A stretch of DNA of 64,000 nucleotides from Bdellovibrio svalbardensis (lineage in GTDB: Bacteria; Bdellovibrionota; Bdellovibrionia; Bdellovibrionales; Bdellovibrionaceae): the NCBI RefSeq assembly GCF_029531655.1, contig NZ_JANRMI010000002.1, positions 930,001-994,000 on the forward strand, read 5' to 3'. Every line of letters begins with the position of its first letter. Position 1 is the first letter of the stretch. The notes under the pieces were generated by a model. The model was given only the letters and a program-made list of their open reading frames with translations. It was not told where the DNA came from and did not search any database. The position numbers were made by a program, and so were the translations under genes. Shown piece by piece: positions 45,387-54,567 of the stretch.

Positions 45387-45836
45387 TTACAATAACTGAA
45401 CTGTGATACTTCGCTCGCCCTCTGTGGAGGTCTTTTGAAGCCTCACCTCCAGGCGCTGCCAATTCAACGGCAGGTAGTCATAATCAAGACGCTGTGCCCA
45501 CTCAATAATGACCAAACCTTGCTTCTCCGCAAACAGATCCCAAAAGCCAGAACTCTCAAGATCATCGTCATCCTTTAGCCGATAGAGGTCCAGGTGATCC
45601 ATGGATTTACCTTGAGCATTTTCATAACGAAGGTGAATCGCGAATGATGGAGATTGGACATCTTTCATTCCTAAAATCTCGGCAATCATCTGCGTGGATG
45701 TTGTTTTCCCAGCACCCACATCCCCACTCAAAAGCAAAATACAACGATCACTGATATGAGGAAGGAACTCTTGCCAAAAAGCTTTAAGTTCAGCCTCACT
45801 ATGAATGAGATGTTTTGAATTCAGAATGGTCGACAT
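45387..45836 (-). CDS. tsaE: tRNA threonylcarbamoyladenosine biosynthesis ATPase TsaE
   Basis: A 149-residue TsaE. Walker A 'LLSGDVGAGKTTSTQMIAE' and 'SPSFAIHLRYENA' match the family; 'MDHLDLYRLKDDDDLESSGF' and 'GLVIIEWAQRL' carry the conserved D and E-W motifs. It works with TsaB/TsaD to make t6A37. Start at the ATG at 45836 with GAAGG. Last gene of the tilS-to-tsaE neighbourhood, separated from pdxJ by a family A palindrome where acpS sits in many deltaproteobacteria. Confidence 0.93.
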   Translation of the reverse strand: MSTILNSKHLIHSEAELKAFWQEFLPHISDRCILLLSGDVGAGKTTSTQMIAEILGMKDVQSPSFAIHLRYENAQGKSMDHLDLYRLKDDDDLESSGFWDLFAEKQGLVIIEWAQRLDYDYLPLNWQRLEVRLQKTSTEGERSITVQLL

Positions 45837-45871
45837 CAACTACCTTCACCAAAAATTATGCGGCGAGTGAA

Positions 45872-45896
45872 GCAAAAGGTGCCAGGCACCTTTTGC
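45872..45896. repeat. Dispersed palindrome family A, copy 2
   Basis: Arms GCAAAAGGTGCC and GGCACCTTTTGC around an A; preceded by GCGAGTGAA. Inverted copy of 6510-6534 with about 34 bp identical. Lies between pdxJ and tsaE. Confidence 0.85.
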
Positions 45897-45901
45897 GGAA
45901 A

Positions 45902-46627
45902 CTATTTTAGGATTTTACGCATTTTTCTTACAGATTCTTCCATGCCGTGCTCAAGAGCGTAACAAACCAACGAGTGGCCAATATTAACTTCTTGAAGGTG
46001 TGGAAGTTTGTTAATTAATTTTGAGTGTTCGTAATCGAGGCCGTGTCCTGCGTGAACATTCAAGCCCAGATAGTGAGCCCATTCAGCAGCGTCACAAAGA
46101 CGTTTCCACTCTTTTTGTTTTGCCGCACCTTTTAGCAAAACCCATTTTCCCGTGTGAAATTCAACGGCATCCGCGCCAATCTCATAAGATGCTTCAACTT
46201 GTTCCGTGGAAGGCTCAATAAACATGGAAATTTCAATGCCGATACGTTGAAGCTTTTCAACCATCGGAAACATTTTCTTAAAGCCTTTCTTCACATCAAG
46301 GCCGCCCTCTGTTGTCAGCTCTGCTCTTTTCTCTGGAACAAAGCAAACCCAGTCCGGACGATATTTCTTTGCATAGGAAACCATTTGCGATGTCGCCGCC
46401 ATTTCAAGATTCAGCATCACCGGGCAGGACTTAGAAAGCACTTTAAGATCTTCCAACTGAATATGACGACGGTCTTCGCGAAGATGAATAGTGATTTGCT
46501 CAGCGCCGCCCTTGACAGACTTCTTCATCATATCCAACAAATTAGGATAAGCAGTTGTCCCACCACGAACCTGACGAAGCGTTGCTACGTGATCGACATT
46601 TACACCCAAACGAATTTTATGTTTCAT
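45902..46627 (-). CDS. pdxJ: Pyridoxine 5'-phosphate synthase
   Basis: A 241-residue PdxJ, the last ring-closing step of the DXP-dependent vitamin B6 pathway. 'RLGVNVDHVATLRQVRGG' is the family signature, 'AEQITIHLREDRRHIQ' and 'LNVHAGHGLDYE' the phosphate and substrate sites, and 'EVNIGHSLVCYALEHGME' the C-terminal loop. I start at the ATG at 46627 with TGGAG upstream. A palindrome of family B lies between it and glmM. Confidence 0.95.
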   Translation of the reverse strand: MKHKIRLGVNVDHVATLRQVRGGTTAYPNLLDMMKKSVKGGAEQITIHLREDRRHIQLEDLKVLSKSCPVMLNLEMAATSQMVSYAKKYRPDWVCFVPEKRAELTTEGGLDVKKGFKKMFPMVEKLQRIGIEISMFIEPSTEQVEASYEIGADAVEFHTGKWVLLKGAAKQKEWKRLCDAAEWAHYLGLNVHAGHGLDYEHSKLINKLPHLQEVNIGHSLVCYALEHGMEESVRKMRKILK

Positions 46628-46697
46628 TAATAACTCCAAAAATTAAAGCTGCTTCCGAGGAAAGCAGCTCAAAATAATCAACGCAATGAGCCTCAAA

Positions 46698-46714
46698 AAG
46701 GTACGGCGTACCTT
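46698..46714. repeat. Dispersed palindrome family B, copy 2
   Basis: Arms AAGGTACG and CGTACCTT around a G; preceded by TGAGCCTCAAA. About 27 bp match the inverted copy at 27933-27947. Between glmM and pdxJ. Confidence 0.78.
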
Positions 46715-46718
46715 CGGG

Positions 46719-48113
46719 TTAATTGAGTTCTTTTTCCAGGAAAGAGGCGATTTCTTCGGCGAAGTGGCTGATTTGTGTTTTATCAGGGCCCTCGACGAGA
46801 ACGCGGATTACGGGTTCTGTGCCAGAGAATCGTACAAAGACGCGGCCGTTGCCAGCGAGTCTTTTTTCGATGTCCTTGACTAGATTGTTGTAACCACCGA
46901 TTTCATTTAGATCCATGCGACGTTTTACCCGCAAATTGATTAGAACTTGTGGCATGTCTTCAAAGACATGATTGAGTTCGCTCATCTTCTTTTCAGTTTG
47001 TTTTACCACCGCAAGAACACTCAATGCGGCGATGATCGCATCACCAGTCGTGGTATGCTCCAAGAAGATGATATGACCTGATTGCTCACCACCGAGGTTG
47101 TAACCGTTCTTACGCATTTCTTCGACGACGTACTTGTCACCGACATCTGTTTTCACAAGCTTAATGCCAGCTTCGTTCATGCGCTTTTCAAGACCGAAAT
47201 TCGACATTTGCGTTGCCACAAGAGTGTTCTTTTTAAGAAGACCACGCTCTTTCATATGCAAAGCGCAGATGGCAAGAATACGGTCACCGTTTACGATCTC
47301 CCCTTTTTCGTCGACCATGATCACGCGATCCGCGTCACCATCAAGACTGATACCCACGTCAGCACGGTATTGAACCACTGCCTCGGCAAGTTTCTGAGGA
47401 TATAAGGCGCCGACTTTATCGTTGATATTGATCCCATTAGGTTCATCACCCAATTGAATCACTTCCGCACCAAGTTCTTCGAAGACTGACGGAGCCACTT
47501 TGTAGGCCGCGCCATTCGCTGTATCCAAAACAATTCGCATTCCATCCAGAGTGTATTCCAGAGGGAACGTGCTTTTCACATAAACGATATAACGACCCTG
47601 AGAGTCGTCGATACGCTTTGTGCGCCCGATTTCTTTGCTTGGAGGAAGAAGCGCCGTCAGGTCCTCTTCAAGAACCAAACGTTCGATTTCACTTTCCATT
47701 TCTGCAGAGATTTTAAAACCATCGGGCCCGAAAACTTTAATGCCGTTATCATGGAAAGGATTGTGAGACGCTGAGATAACGATACCCGCAGCAGAACGCA
47801 TCGTGCGAGTCAGATAACCAATACCAGGAGTTGGAAGTGGTCCCACAAGCTGCACATGAATACCCATGGAATTCAAACCGCTCGCCAAAGCCTGTTCAAT
47901 CATATATCCGGAAAGACGAGTGTCTTTTCCGATAACCACTCTCCGGGCCAAATTTGATTTATGGGATTGTTTTTGCAAAAGATAACCGATGGCTTGCCCA
48001 ACTTTAACAACCATATCCGGTGTCATAGGCCATTGATTCGCAGTTCCGCGAATACCATCCGTTCCAAACAGCTTTGTTTTCTTTTCCACTTTAATGACCT
48101 TTTTGTTCGTCAT
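46719..48113 (-). CDS. glmM: Phosphoglucosamine mutase
   Basis: A 464-residue GlmM. 'KLFGTDGIRGTANQWPM' opens the fold, 'GIVISASHNPFHDNGIKVFG' contains the phospho-Ser, 'SLDGDADRVIMVDE' the metal-binding loop, and 'FVRFSGTEPVIRVLVEG' the C-terminal phosphate site. It makes glucosamine-1-phosphate for UDP-GlcNAc and thus peptidoglycan and LPS. AAAGGA precedes the ATG; overlap with cdaR is 23 bases. In Firmicutes GlmM binds and restrains CdaA; the same gene order here suggests that link may be conserved. Confidence 0.96.
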   Translation of the reverse strand: MTNKKVIKVEKKTKLFGTDGIRGTANQWPMTPDMVVKVGQAIGYLLQKQSHKSNLARRVVIGKDTRLSGYMIEQALASGLNSMGIHVQLVGPLPTPGIGYLTRTMRSAAGIVISASHNPFHDNGIKVFGPDGFKISAEMESEIERLVLEEDLTALLPPSKEIGRTKRIDDSQGRYIVYVKSTFPLEYTLDGMRIVLDTANGAAYKVAPSVFEELGAEVIQLGDEPNGININDKVGALYPQKLAEAVVQYRADVGISLDGDADRVIMVDEKGEIVNGDRILAICALHMKERGLLKKNTLVATQMSNFGLEKRMNEAGIKLVKTDVGDKYVVEEMRKNGYNLGGEQSGHIIFLEHTTTGDAIIAALSVLAVVKQTEKKMSELNHVFEDMPQVLINLRVKRRMDLNEIGGYNNLVKDIEKRLAGNGRVFVRFSGTEPVIRVLVEGPDKTQISHFAEEIASFLEKELN

Positions 48114-48513
48114 GCTTTTGATCCTTTTTACCTACGACTTCGACTTGAATCTGATTCGGGCGAATACCTAAGATCTTCACACCCAGAGGAACCTCAATCT
48201 TATTCAAAGGAATATCGACATAAACAACGCCTTCGCCTCTTTGTGAAATATCAAGACTGATCGTCTGAGACAAAGAGCTATCCATAAATTTCTTCAAGGC
48301 CGCACGTGGACCTGAAACTTTTACCTTAATGTGGTCTGTTGTCTGCGCCACCACCTGAGAGTTTGGTGCGGTCAAAAGTTCGATATCGACATTTTTACTA
48401 AGAACGAAATCCCTACGACCCAAAATTGTGAGCCAAAGGATGAGCGATATGAATAAAGCGACAACCTTGTAACTAAAATTTTCGGTGACAGCGTCGGACC
48501 AATGGCGCTTCAT
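48091..48513 (-). CDS. cdaR: YbbR-domain protein (CdaR-like)
   Basis: A 140-residue protein: N-terminal membrane anchor ('YKVVALFISLILWLTILG', residues 15-32) and one YbbR domain outside the membrane ('VDIELLTAPNSQV', 'HIKVKVSGPRAALKKF'). CdaR of Firmicutes has three or four such domains and regulates CdaA; this has one, as in many Gram-negatives. Its ATG overlaps the cdaA TGA (ATGA). Assignment rests on domain and position. Confidence 0.85.
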   Translation of the reverse strand: MKRHWSDAVTENFSYKVVALFISLILWLTILGRRDFVLSKNVDIELLTAPNSQVVAQTTDHIKVKVSGPRAALKKFMDSSLSQTISLDISQRGEGVVYVDIPLNKIEVPLGVKILGIRPNQIQVEVVGKKDQKHDEQKGH

Positions 48514-49322
48514 GAAATCTCTCCTTGCTGAGAGAAGGCTTTATACTTAAGACCGAAGGTCTCATAAAGAGCTTTACGAATATCCCCTAGTTCAACGTTG
48601 GGACTCAAATGGCCACCTTGAACAATACCGATCGATTTGTTTTCTTCAGACACAACAAATACCAAGGCATCGGTTTCTTCCGTCAAGCCGATCGCAGCTC
48701 TGTGGCGGGTTCCCAGATTTTTATCCAAAGCCGGATTTTTACTCAATGGCAGAAAGCATCCGGCTGAATGAATTTTACCGTTGCGAATCAACACCGCTCC
48801 ATCATGCATTGGACTTTCCGGATGGAAAATCGAAGCTAATAATTCAGATGAAACTTTTGACTCCATCTCAGTGCCAAACTCGATGTGATAATCAATAACG
48901 ATTTCGCGCTCAACCACAACCAGAGCCCCAAAGCCCTTCTGTGCTGTCGCGATAATACCCTTGGCAATCTCTTCGATCACTTGGGTTTCCTGGATTGTCG
49001 AGGCGTCTGTGAAGAAAGGGTTGCTTCCAATGTGCGCAAGAGCCCTGCGGATCTCGGCCTGGAACAAGACAACGACGATAACAAATAAATTTGAGAAGAA
49101 CTTCTCAAGAATCCAATTGAAGGTGAAAAGCTCCAACCAGATACTTAAAATATAACCAATCGCCAGAACACCCAGCCCAGAGAGCATTTGGATGGTTCCA
49201 GTGCGCTTGATTAGAACCAGAATGCGATAAACCACCATCCATACCAAGAGCATGTCGATGGCGTCCTGCACGCGAAGGTGCTGCACGATAAATATCAGAT
49301 TGTCTAAAAACTGTTGCAACAT
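48510..49322 (-). CDS. cdaA: Diadenylate cyclase CdaA
   Basis: A 270-residue membrane enzyme making c-di-AMP from two ATP. Three predicted helices lie within residues 20-90 and the DAC domain follows with 'ESPMHDGAVLIRNG' (D174-G-A) and 'LGTRHRAAIGLTEETDA' (R206-H-R), the two catalytic motifs. The order cdaA-cdaR-glmM is the classical c-di-AMP cluster. In Gram-positives c-di-AMP controls potassium and wall homeostasis; roles in a Gram-negative predator are less known. No folP lies between ftsH and cdaA, although other deltaproteobacteria often have it. Confidence 0.95.
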   Translation of the reverse strand: MLQQFLDNLIFIVQHLRVQDAIDMLLVWMVVYRILVLIKRTGTIQMLSGLGVLAIGYILSIWLELFTFNWILEKFFSNLFVIVVVLFQAEIRRALAHIGSNPFFTDASTIQETQVIEEIAKGIIATAQKGFGALVVVEREIVIDYHIEFGTEMESKVSSELLASIFHPESPMHDGAVLIRNGKIHSAGCFLPLSKNPALDKNLGTRHRAAIGLTEETDALVFVVSEENKSIGIVQGGHLSPNVELGDIRKALYETFGLKYKAFSQQGEIS

Positions 49323-49417
49323 CTGAGGGTGCCTTCACTGTCTTTCGCTAAAATGCCACTATCCTAAAATTTCAGGATAGTGGCCTATTATAATCAATCT
49401 ATTCAACCTACTTCGAA

Positions 49418-51358
49418 CTAAACAGTCACAGGTCCTGAGTTTCCTACAGGATCGTTACCATCTTTTTTCTCTCTTGCAGCTGCGATCGCATTGAAGCTTT
49501 CGCGTCTGTTGTTGCGATACTTTTCAATTTCTGAAACCGCAGCTCCATTGATAAGCATATCAACTTCGTGGCCGTCGATTGTTTCATACTCAAGAAGAGC
49601 AAGGGCCAAAGATTCCAAAGCTGTTTTGTGATCAGTCAAAATCTGGACAGCCTGAGCGTATCCAGTGTTGATGATTTTCGATACTTCCGCATCGATCTCT
49701 TCAGCTTTAGACTCTGAGTATTCTTTATGACCTGAATGACCATATTGCATACCCAAGAATGGCTCGCTGCCGCTTTTTTCAAAAGCCAAAGGCCCCAGCT
49801 TACTCATACCCCATTCACACACCATACGGCGCGCAATGCTGGTAGCACGTTCAATGTCATTGCCGGCACCTGTCGTGATATCTTTAAAGACCACTTCTTC
49901 AGCCGCGCGACCACCGAACAAGAATACGATCATGTTTTCCGCTGTCGTTTTAGACAATGAAACACTTTCTTTTTCAGGCAATGTTTGCGTCACACCCAGT
50001 GCCATACCTCGAGGGATAATAGTCACTTTGTGGATTGGATCCAAACCAGAAAGTTTTCTATTCACCAGGGTATGACCAGCTTCATGGTAGGCAGTCACTT
50101 TTTTATCTTCATCAGAAATAACCATCGAGCGGCGTTCAGCGCCCATAGTTACTTTGTCTTTTGCTTTTTCAAAGTCTTCTGCTTCAAGATATTTTTTATC
50201 TGTGCGAGCTGCCACTAGAGCCGCTTCATTCACAAGATTCTCAAGGTCCGCACCAGAGAAACCTGGCGTACCGCGGGCAATCTTAGAAACATCAACATCG
50301 GGTCCAAGTGGAGTCTTGCGAGTATGCACACCCAAGATTTGCTCACGGCCTTTAAGATCCGGTTTATTCACGATCACACGTCGGTCGAAACGACCTGGAC
50401 GCAACAATGCTGGATCCAAAACGTCTGGACGATTGGTTGCGGCGATCATAATCACGCCCTCAGAAGATTCAAAACCATCCATCTCCACCAACAACTGATT
50501 CAGAGTTTGCTCACGCTCATCGTGACCACCACCCATACCAGCGCCACGATGGCGACCTACAGCATCGATCTCATCGATGAAGATCAAACATGGAGCATTC
50601 TTTTTACCTTGCTCGAACAAGTCACGAACACGGCTCGCGCCCACACCCACGAACATCTCTACGAAGTCAGAGCCTGAGATTGTAAAGAACGGCACACCCG
50701 CCTCACCCGCAACTGCGCGAGCAAGCAAAGTTTTACCGGTACCAGGAGAACCCACCAAAAGAACGCCTTTTGGAATACGACCACCCAGTTTTGTATATTT
50801 TTTTGGATCTTTCAAAAAGCTGACGATCTCTTGCAAGTCTTCTTTCGCCTCATCCACACCAGCCACTTCTTTGAAAGTGACGCGGTTTTTATGCTCCGTC
50901 AAAAGACGGGCACGGGATTTACCGAAGGACATTGCTTTACCACCACCGGCTTGAATTTGGCGCATGATGAACAAGAACATCGCGACAATTAAAATTAATG
51001 GCAACCAATTCACGATCAATGATTGGAAGAAGCCACCGTTGTCAGCACGCTCATAGTTTGGCGTGATACCATGCTGTTCAAGGAATTTGAAACCCTCGTC
51101 TTGCACATTACCAATGATCGAGAAGTGAGTCCCACTGTATTTCTTATCGAATTCGGGTTTCATCTCCCCGACGATCTCACTTGAATCTTGGCGGAAAGTC
51201 ACCGTAGCCACTTCGTTGGCTTTTACAGCTTCCGTGAATTTTGAATAGTTAAAATCACCAATCATCTTGGTGTGCTTACTCTCATAGGCCTGAAACAAGA
51301 ATACAGCCATAATGACGAGGAAGAACCAAAGTGCTAGCGTTTTTTGAGTTGAGCGCAT
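49418..51358 (-). CDS. ftsH: ATP-dependent zinc metalloprotease FtsH
   Basis: A 646-residue FtsH with two membrane helices (residues 7-25, and about 105-125), AAA motor (Walker A '[15 protein letters not shown]', Walker B '[13 protein letters not shown]', SRH '[17 protein letters not shown]') and M41 protease ('[16 protein letters not shown]', HEAGH). It degrades misfolded and regulatory membrane proteins. I start at the ATG at 51358; AAAGGAA lies eight bases before. The tilS-ftsH order is widespread in bacteria. Confidence 0.96.
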   Translation of the reverse strand: MRSTQKTLALWFFLVIMAVFLFQAYESKHTKMIGDFNYSKFTEAVKANEVATVTFRQDSSEIVGEMKPEFDKKYSGTHFSIIGNVQDEGFKFLEQHGITPNYERADNGGFFQSLIVNWLPLILIVAMFLFIMRQIQAGGGKAMSFGKSRARLLTEHKNRVTFKEVAGVDEAKEDLQEIVSFLKDPKKYTKLGGRIPKGVLLVGSPGTGKTLLARAVAGEAGVPFFTISGSDFVEMFVGVGASRVRDLFEQGKKNAPCLIFIDEIDAVGRHRGAGMGGGHDEREQTLNQLLVEMDGFESSEGVIMIAATNRPDVLDPALLRPGRFDRRVIVNKPDLKGREQILGVHTRKTPLGPDVDVSKIARGTPGFSGADLENLVNEAALVAARTDKKYLEAEDFEKAKDKVTMGAERRSMVISDEDKKVTAYHEAGHTLVNRKLSGLDPIHKVTIIPRGMALGVTQTLPEKESVSLSKTTAENMIVFLFGGRAAEEVVFKDITTGAGNDIERATSIARRMVCEWGMSKLGPLAFEKSGSEPFLGMQYGHSGHKEYSESKAEEIDAEVSKIINTGYAQAVQILTDHKTALESLALALLEYETIDGHEVDMLINGAAVSEIEKYRNNRRESFNAIAAAREKKDGNDPVGNSGPVTV

Positions 51359-51470
51359 CGCGATTCCTTTCACTTACGTAGGTCTAAGTACCCCTCAGAG
51401 GGTAGCATAATTATCGGAGTGAATGAAAGGCATTAATCCCAGAAATAGGGACAGAATTCAGAGGAACTTA

Positions 51471-51487
51471 CTCCAACTTCGTCGGAG
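51471..51487. repeat. Imperfect hairpin of family D
   Basis: CTCCAACTTCGTCGGAG can fold with one internal mismatch around a TTC loop. It shares CGACGAAGT (reverse strand) with the palindrome at 19757. Between ftsH and tilS. Confidence 0.5.
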
Positions 51488-51505
51488 CGCATACAACCTC
51501 TCAAA

Positions 51506-52498
51506 TCAGGACTGGACCTTAATTTGCTCTGCGTTAATTAACCATTCACAACCGCTGACCTTGAATGTGATCACTTTTTGCGACTTGTCCAGACGCTTCT
51601 GAATTTCTTCTAGCTGAGACTGCGAAAAATCTTTCTTCCCGAGGGAAAACAAGTACTGCGCCAACAATCTTCTTTGTTCAAAAGGACTCAAAGTTAGATA
51701 AAAGGCACGAGAAAGCCCCTGTGACTTATAAGACTCATTTTGACTCAGCAAATCACCCCAAGCCTGTATGCCCTGAAAGCTAATTTCTTCAGCAATCGTC
51801 TCGAGAGAGCGCGCCAAAGAAACCAAAGCGCCCTTCTGACGCTTCTCTAAGGATTTTAGCCACTCTTCTCGCAGCCAATTGCGAAGCGGGTCCAGAGACA
51901 CGTTTGTCGGGTCCTCAAGACTGCGAATCTTTTCCTCTCGCAGATACTTCTTCAATTCTTTTTTGTTAACTTCAAGAAAGGGCCTAAAGACCTTATCTTT
52001 ATAAGCGAGCATTGCTTGAAACCCCTGAGCCCCTGTTCCACGAATAAGACGCAGGAGTCGAGTTTCCAACAGGTCATCCCGATGGTGCCCTGTTGCCAAA
52101 ACTTGAAAGTCCTCCTCCATCATCAAGCGCTGCAATGCCTCATATCGAAGCTCACGATATTGCGCTTCTGATTTGGCAAGTTCTGAACTTTTAAGAGCGT
52201 GAAACTTAACGCCCAATTTACTACAAAGCTTTTCGCAGAAAATCTGCGCCTCTTTTCGATACTCTGTGTTTGAGTCCTCACCATGATGAAAATAACAAGC
52301 AGCTAGTAATTCTTTTTTATGAACTTTGGAAAGAACTCTTAGCAATGCCGTCGAATCAACTCCGCCGGAAAGTGCCACAAGAATCTTTTTATTCTGCAAT
52401 GAGTACTGCCGAATTTGCTTCCAAACCTGATGATCCAGATCTTGCTTCGCCTTACTTTGTCTTTCATTGGACGATTTCATTTTGTCTGAAACACTCAC
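51506..52498 (-). CDS. tilS: tRNA(Ile)-lysidine synthase
   Basis: A 330-residue TilS. PP-loop 'ILVALSGGVDSTALLRVL' (about residue 40), 'VLATGHHRDDLLETRLLRLI' and 'RGTGAQGFQAM' follow as in the family. It converts C34 of the AUA-reading tRNA-Ile to lysidine. The start is GTG, in a GTGA overlap with the aldehyde dehydrogenase TGA. A 35-residue hydrophilic N-terminal extension precedes the PP-loop; the C-terminal substrate-recognition domain is short. Confidence 0.93.
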   Translation of the reverse strand: MSVSDKMKSSNERQSKAKQDLDHQVWKQIRQYSLQNKKILVALSGGVDSTALLRVLSKVHKKELLAACYFHHGEDSNTEYRKEAQIFCEKLCSKLGVKFHALKSSELAKSEAQYRELRYEALQRLMMEEDFQVLATGHHRDDLLETRLLRLIRGTGAQGFQAMLAYKDKVFRPFLEVNKKELKKYLREEKIRSLEDPTNVSLDPLRNWLREEWLKSLEKRQKGALVSLARSLETIAEEISFQGIQAWGDLLSQNESYKSQGLSRAFYLTLSPFEQRRLLAQYLFSLGKKDFSQSQLEEIQKRLDKSQKVITFKVSGCEWLINAEQIKVQS

Positions 52499-53844
52499 TG
52501 AGGTCCTCCAACGGCCACCGTTTTAATATTCACAAATTCAGTAATGCCGAAGTGACCCAATTCCCGACCATATCCAGAATCTTTCACTCCGCCAAAGGGA
52601 ATACGCGGATCTGATTTTACAAAATCATTCACCACCACAAAACCGGCCTCGAGTTCTTTTTCAATAAGCTCTTTGCCTTTGTGAGTATTGCGAGTAAACA
52701 CTCCGCCCCCCAAACCATAAGGCGAAGAATTCGCAACCTCAACCGCCTCTTTGCTATCTTTCACCACAATGACCGAAGCCACCGGGCCAAATACTTCTTC
52801 ACGATGAAGCTCCGGATTGTTTTTCTCAAAAACCACGAGAGTGGCCGGATAATACGCGCCAACACCCTGCGGAGCAGAGCCACCCAAAACAACTTTGCCA
52901 CCCCAATTTTTCAACTTTTCAACTTGCATGATAATTTGCTCTTGAAACTTCTTGGCTGCCAACGGTGCGAGTTCAAATTGCTTCATCTCATTGCCAAGAT
53001 GACTGATAAATTCTTTGGCCACTTTTTCCACCACAATAAATCGTTTCCCCGCCACGCAACTTTGTCCGCAGTTTTGCAGTCGTGTTTTTGCACAGGCCTT
53101 CGCAGCCCATTCGACATCAGCATCCTCCAAAACCAAGTAAGCATCACTGCCACCCAACTCCAGAACAACTTTCTTCAAATTCCGGGCTGCCGCTGTCGCC
53201 ACTGATTTTCCACCCGGGGTGCTTCCAGTAAATGTCACACCTCGCACCAGGGGATGAGCAATGACTTTCTCTGCCACTTCATGATCCACCTGACAATTGC
53301 GCAGAACTTTAACATCCGGAGTCAGCTCATCAAAAATGCGCCCGATAATTTCAGCCGTTCCCGCAGTAAGATCCGCGTGCTTAAGAACGATCACATTTCC
53401 CGACATCAAGGTCGGCGCCGCAAAACGAATCGCCTGCCACAGAGGGAAATTCCACGGCATAATACTAAAAACCACACCCAGTGGTTGAAAGCTGACTTCG
53501 GCCTCTGCATAGGGTGATGCAGATTTCTGATTGGCCAACATCCCCGCCGCCTCTTTGGCATAGTAGTCACAAGTGACCGCGCATTTTTCAACTTCAGCCT
53601 TACCTTCTTCGATGAGCTTCCCCATCTCCAGATTCATCTGTTTGGCGATTTCAGTTTTATGAAGACGCAAGGAGGTTGCTAGTTGCGAAATGACTTTCGC
53701 CCGCTCTGCAAAAGAGTATTTGCGCCAAACTAAAAAATCTTTGTGCGCAGATAAAATGGCCTGTTCAGTTTTTTCCCAAGAAAGATGTTCATGGGTTTTT
53801 AATACTTCGCCCGTGGCAGGATTTACTGTGGTAAAGGAGCTCAT
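52495..53844 (-). CDS. Aldehyde dehydrogenase family protein, SSADH-like
   Basis: A 449-residue NAD(P)-dependent aldehyde dehydrogenase. 'VVLELGGSDAYLVLEDADVE' contains the Glu base, 'LQNCGQSCVAGKRFIVVE' the catalytic Cys, and 'SVIVVKDSKEAVEVANSSPYGLGG' the usual C-terminal segment. The LELGGSDAY form is common in succinate-semialdehyde dehydrogenases of the Sad type. Start at the ATG at 53844, which has an ideal AAGGAGGTGAC ribosome-binding site and removes nine extra residues. Overlaps tilS by four bases. Confidence 0.9.
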   Translation of the reverse strand: MSSFTTVNPATGEVLKTHEHLSWEKTEQAILSAHKDFLVWRKYSFAERAKVISQLATSLRLHKTEIAKQMNLEMGKLIEEGKAEVEKCAVTCDYYAKEAAGMLANQKSASPYAEAEVSFQPLGVVFSIMPWNFPLWQAIRFAAPTLMSGNVIVLKHADLTAGTAEIIGRIFDELTPDVKVLRNCQVDHEVAEKVIAHPLVRGVTFTGSTPGGKSVATAAARNLKKVVLELGGSDAYLVLEDADVEWAAKACAKTRLQNCGQSCVAGKRFIVVEKVAKEFISHLGNEMKQFELAPLAAKKFQEQIIMQVEKLKNWGGKVVLGGSAPQGVGAYYPATLVVFEKNNPELHREEVFGPVASVIVVKDSKEAVEVANSSPYGLGGGVFTRNTHKGKELIEKELEAGFVVVNDFVKSDPRIPFGGVKDSGYGRELGHFGITEFVNIKTVAVGGPQ

Positions 53845-53880
53845 CGTCACCTCCTTCACCCAGTCAAACACAGAATATTT

Positions 53881-54111
53881 TTAAAGAGAACTAAAGACTT
53901 GGTAAAACGAAACAGTGGTGCCCATAAGAAAAACCCCGGTCATGGAGCCCCATGCAAGAACTTTATAGAACTTGCCAAGCTGCATAGCGCCTCGAGCATA
54001 AGGTCGCTCCGTGGCAAAGAGTGGAATGGGTGTCACCACAGTTTTGATGAACTGACGGCAGCACAGACAAAACAACAAGATTGAGATAACACTAAGAATT
54101 GAATTTTCCAT
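53881..54111 (-). CDS. Small two-span membrane protein
   Basis: A 76-residue protein started at the ATG at 54111. Two hydrophobic segments: residues 4-22 (ILSVISILLFCLCC) and 52-70 (VLAWGSMTGVFLMGTTVSFY), joined by a basic loop. No family recognised. It sits 36 bases upstream of the aldehyde dehydrogenase. Confidence 0.65.
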   Translation of the reverse strand: MENSILSVISILLFCLCCRQFIKTVVTPIPLFATERPYARGAMQLGKFYKVLAWGSMTGVFLMGTTVSFYQVFSSL

Positions 54112-54180
54112 ACTCAACTCTTCGGCCAACTGACGTCTCAACTTGAGATAGTCAAAGGTCCAGTAAAATGAACAGGGAAA

Positions 54181-54567
54181 CTAAGCTGGATCAGAGGAGG
54201 ATTTATCCTCTGGTTTGCTTTCTGGATGTTTTTTGATGATATCAATTTCTGCAGTGATCTTAAACTTATGGGTCTCTGCAAACTTTGAAAACTCTTTCAC
54301 AAAATCAATTTTATCGATGATGCCAACAATCTCTTTACCCACACGCTGAGTGATTTCATCTTTGGATTTATTAGCACTTTGAATCAGTAAATTATAAGCC
54401 TCTTTAGGAAGCTTGAGTTCAGAAAGATAAGCGCGCAGACTTTCCTCGGTCATGAATGCCGCACTGACGCCCGCGGTGAATACCTTTTTCACCGTATCGC
54501 CTAAAAGACCCTTGATATCACCAGGGTCTTTCCCATCCTCTTTCTTTGAACCAGAATCAGACGCCAT
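54181..54567 (-). CDS. Hypothetical soluble helical protein
   Basis: A 128-residue protein rich in Lys/Asp/Glu and predicted mostly helical: a charged N-terminus ('DSGSKKEDGKDPGDIKGLL'), a middle 'AAFMTEESLRAYLSELKLPK' then 'QSANKSKDEITQRVGKEIVG', and an acidic/Ser tail ending SSSDPA. It resembles phasin-like or small coiled helical proteins seen beside SRPBCC genes in deltaproteobacteria, but I do not assign a function. Overlaps the SRPBCC gene end by 11 bases. Confidence 0.65.
   Translation of the reverse strand: MASDSGSKKEDGKDPGDIKGLLGDTVKKVFTAGVSAAFMTEESLRAYLSELKLPKEAYNLLIQSANKSKDEITQRVGKEIVGIIDKIDFVKEFSKFAETHKFKITAEIDIIKKHPESKPEDKSSSDPA

Noticed and set aside
46154-46630. 158-residue plus-strand ORF
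   Set aside because: Shadow of pdxJ on the minus strand, with no SD or domain.
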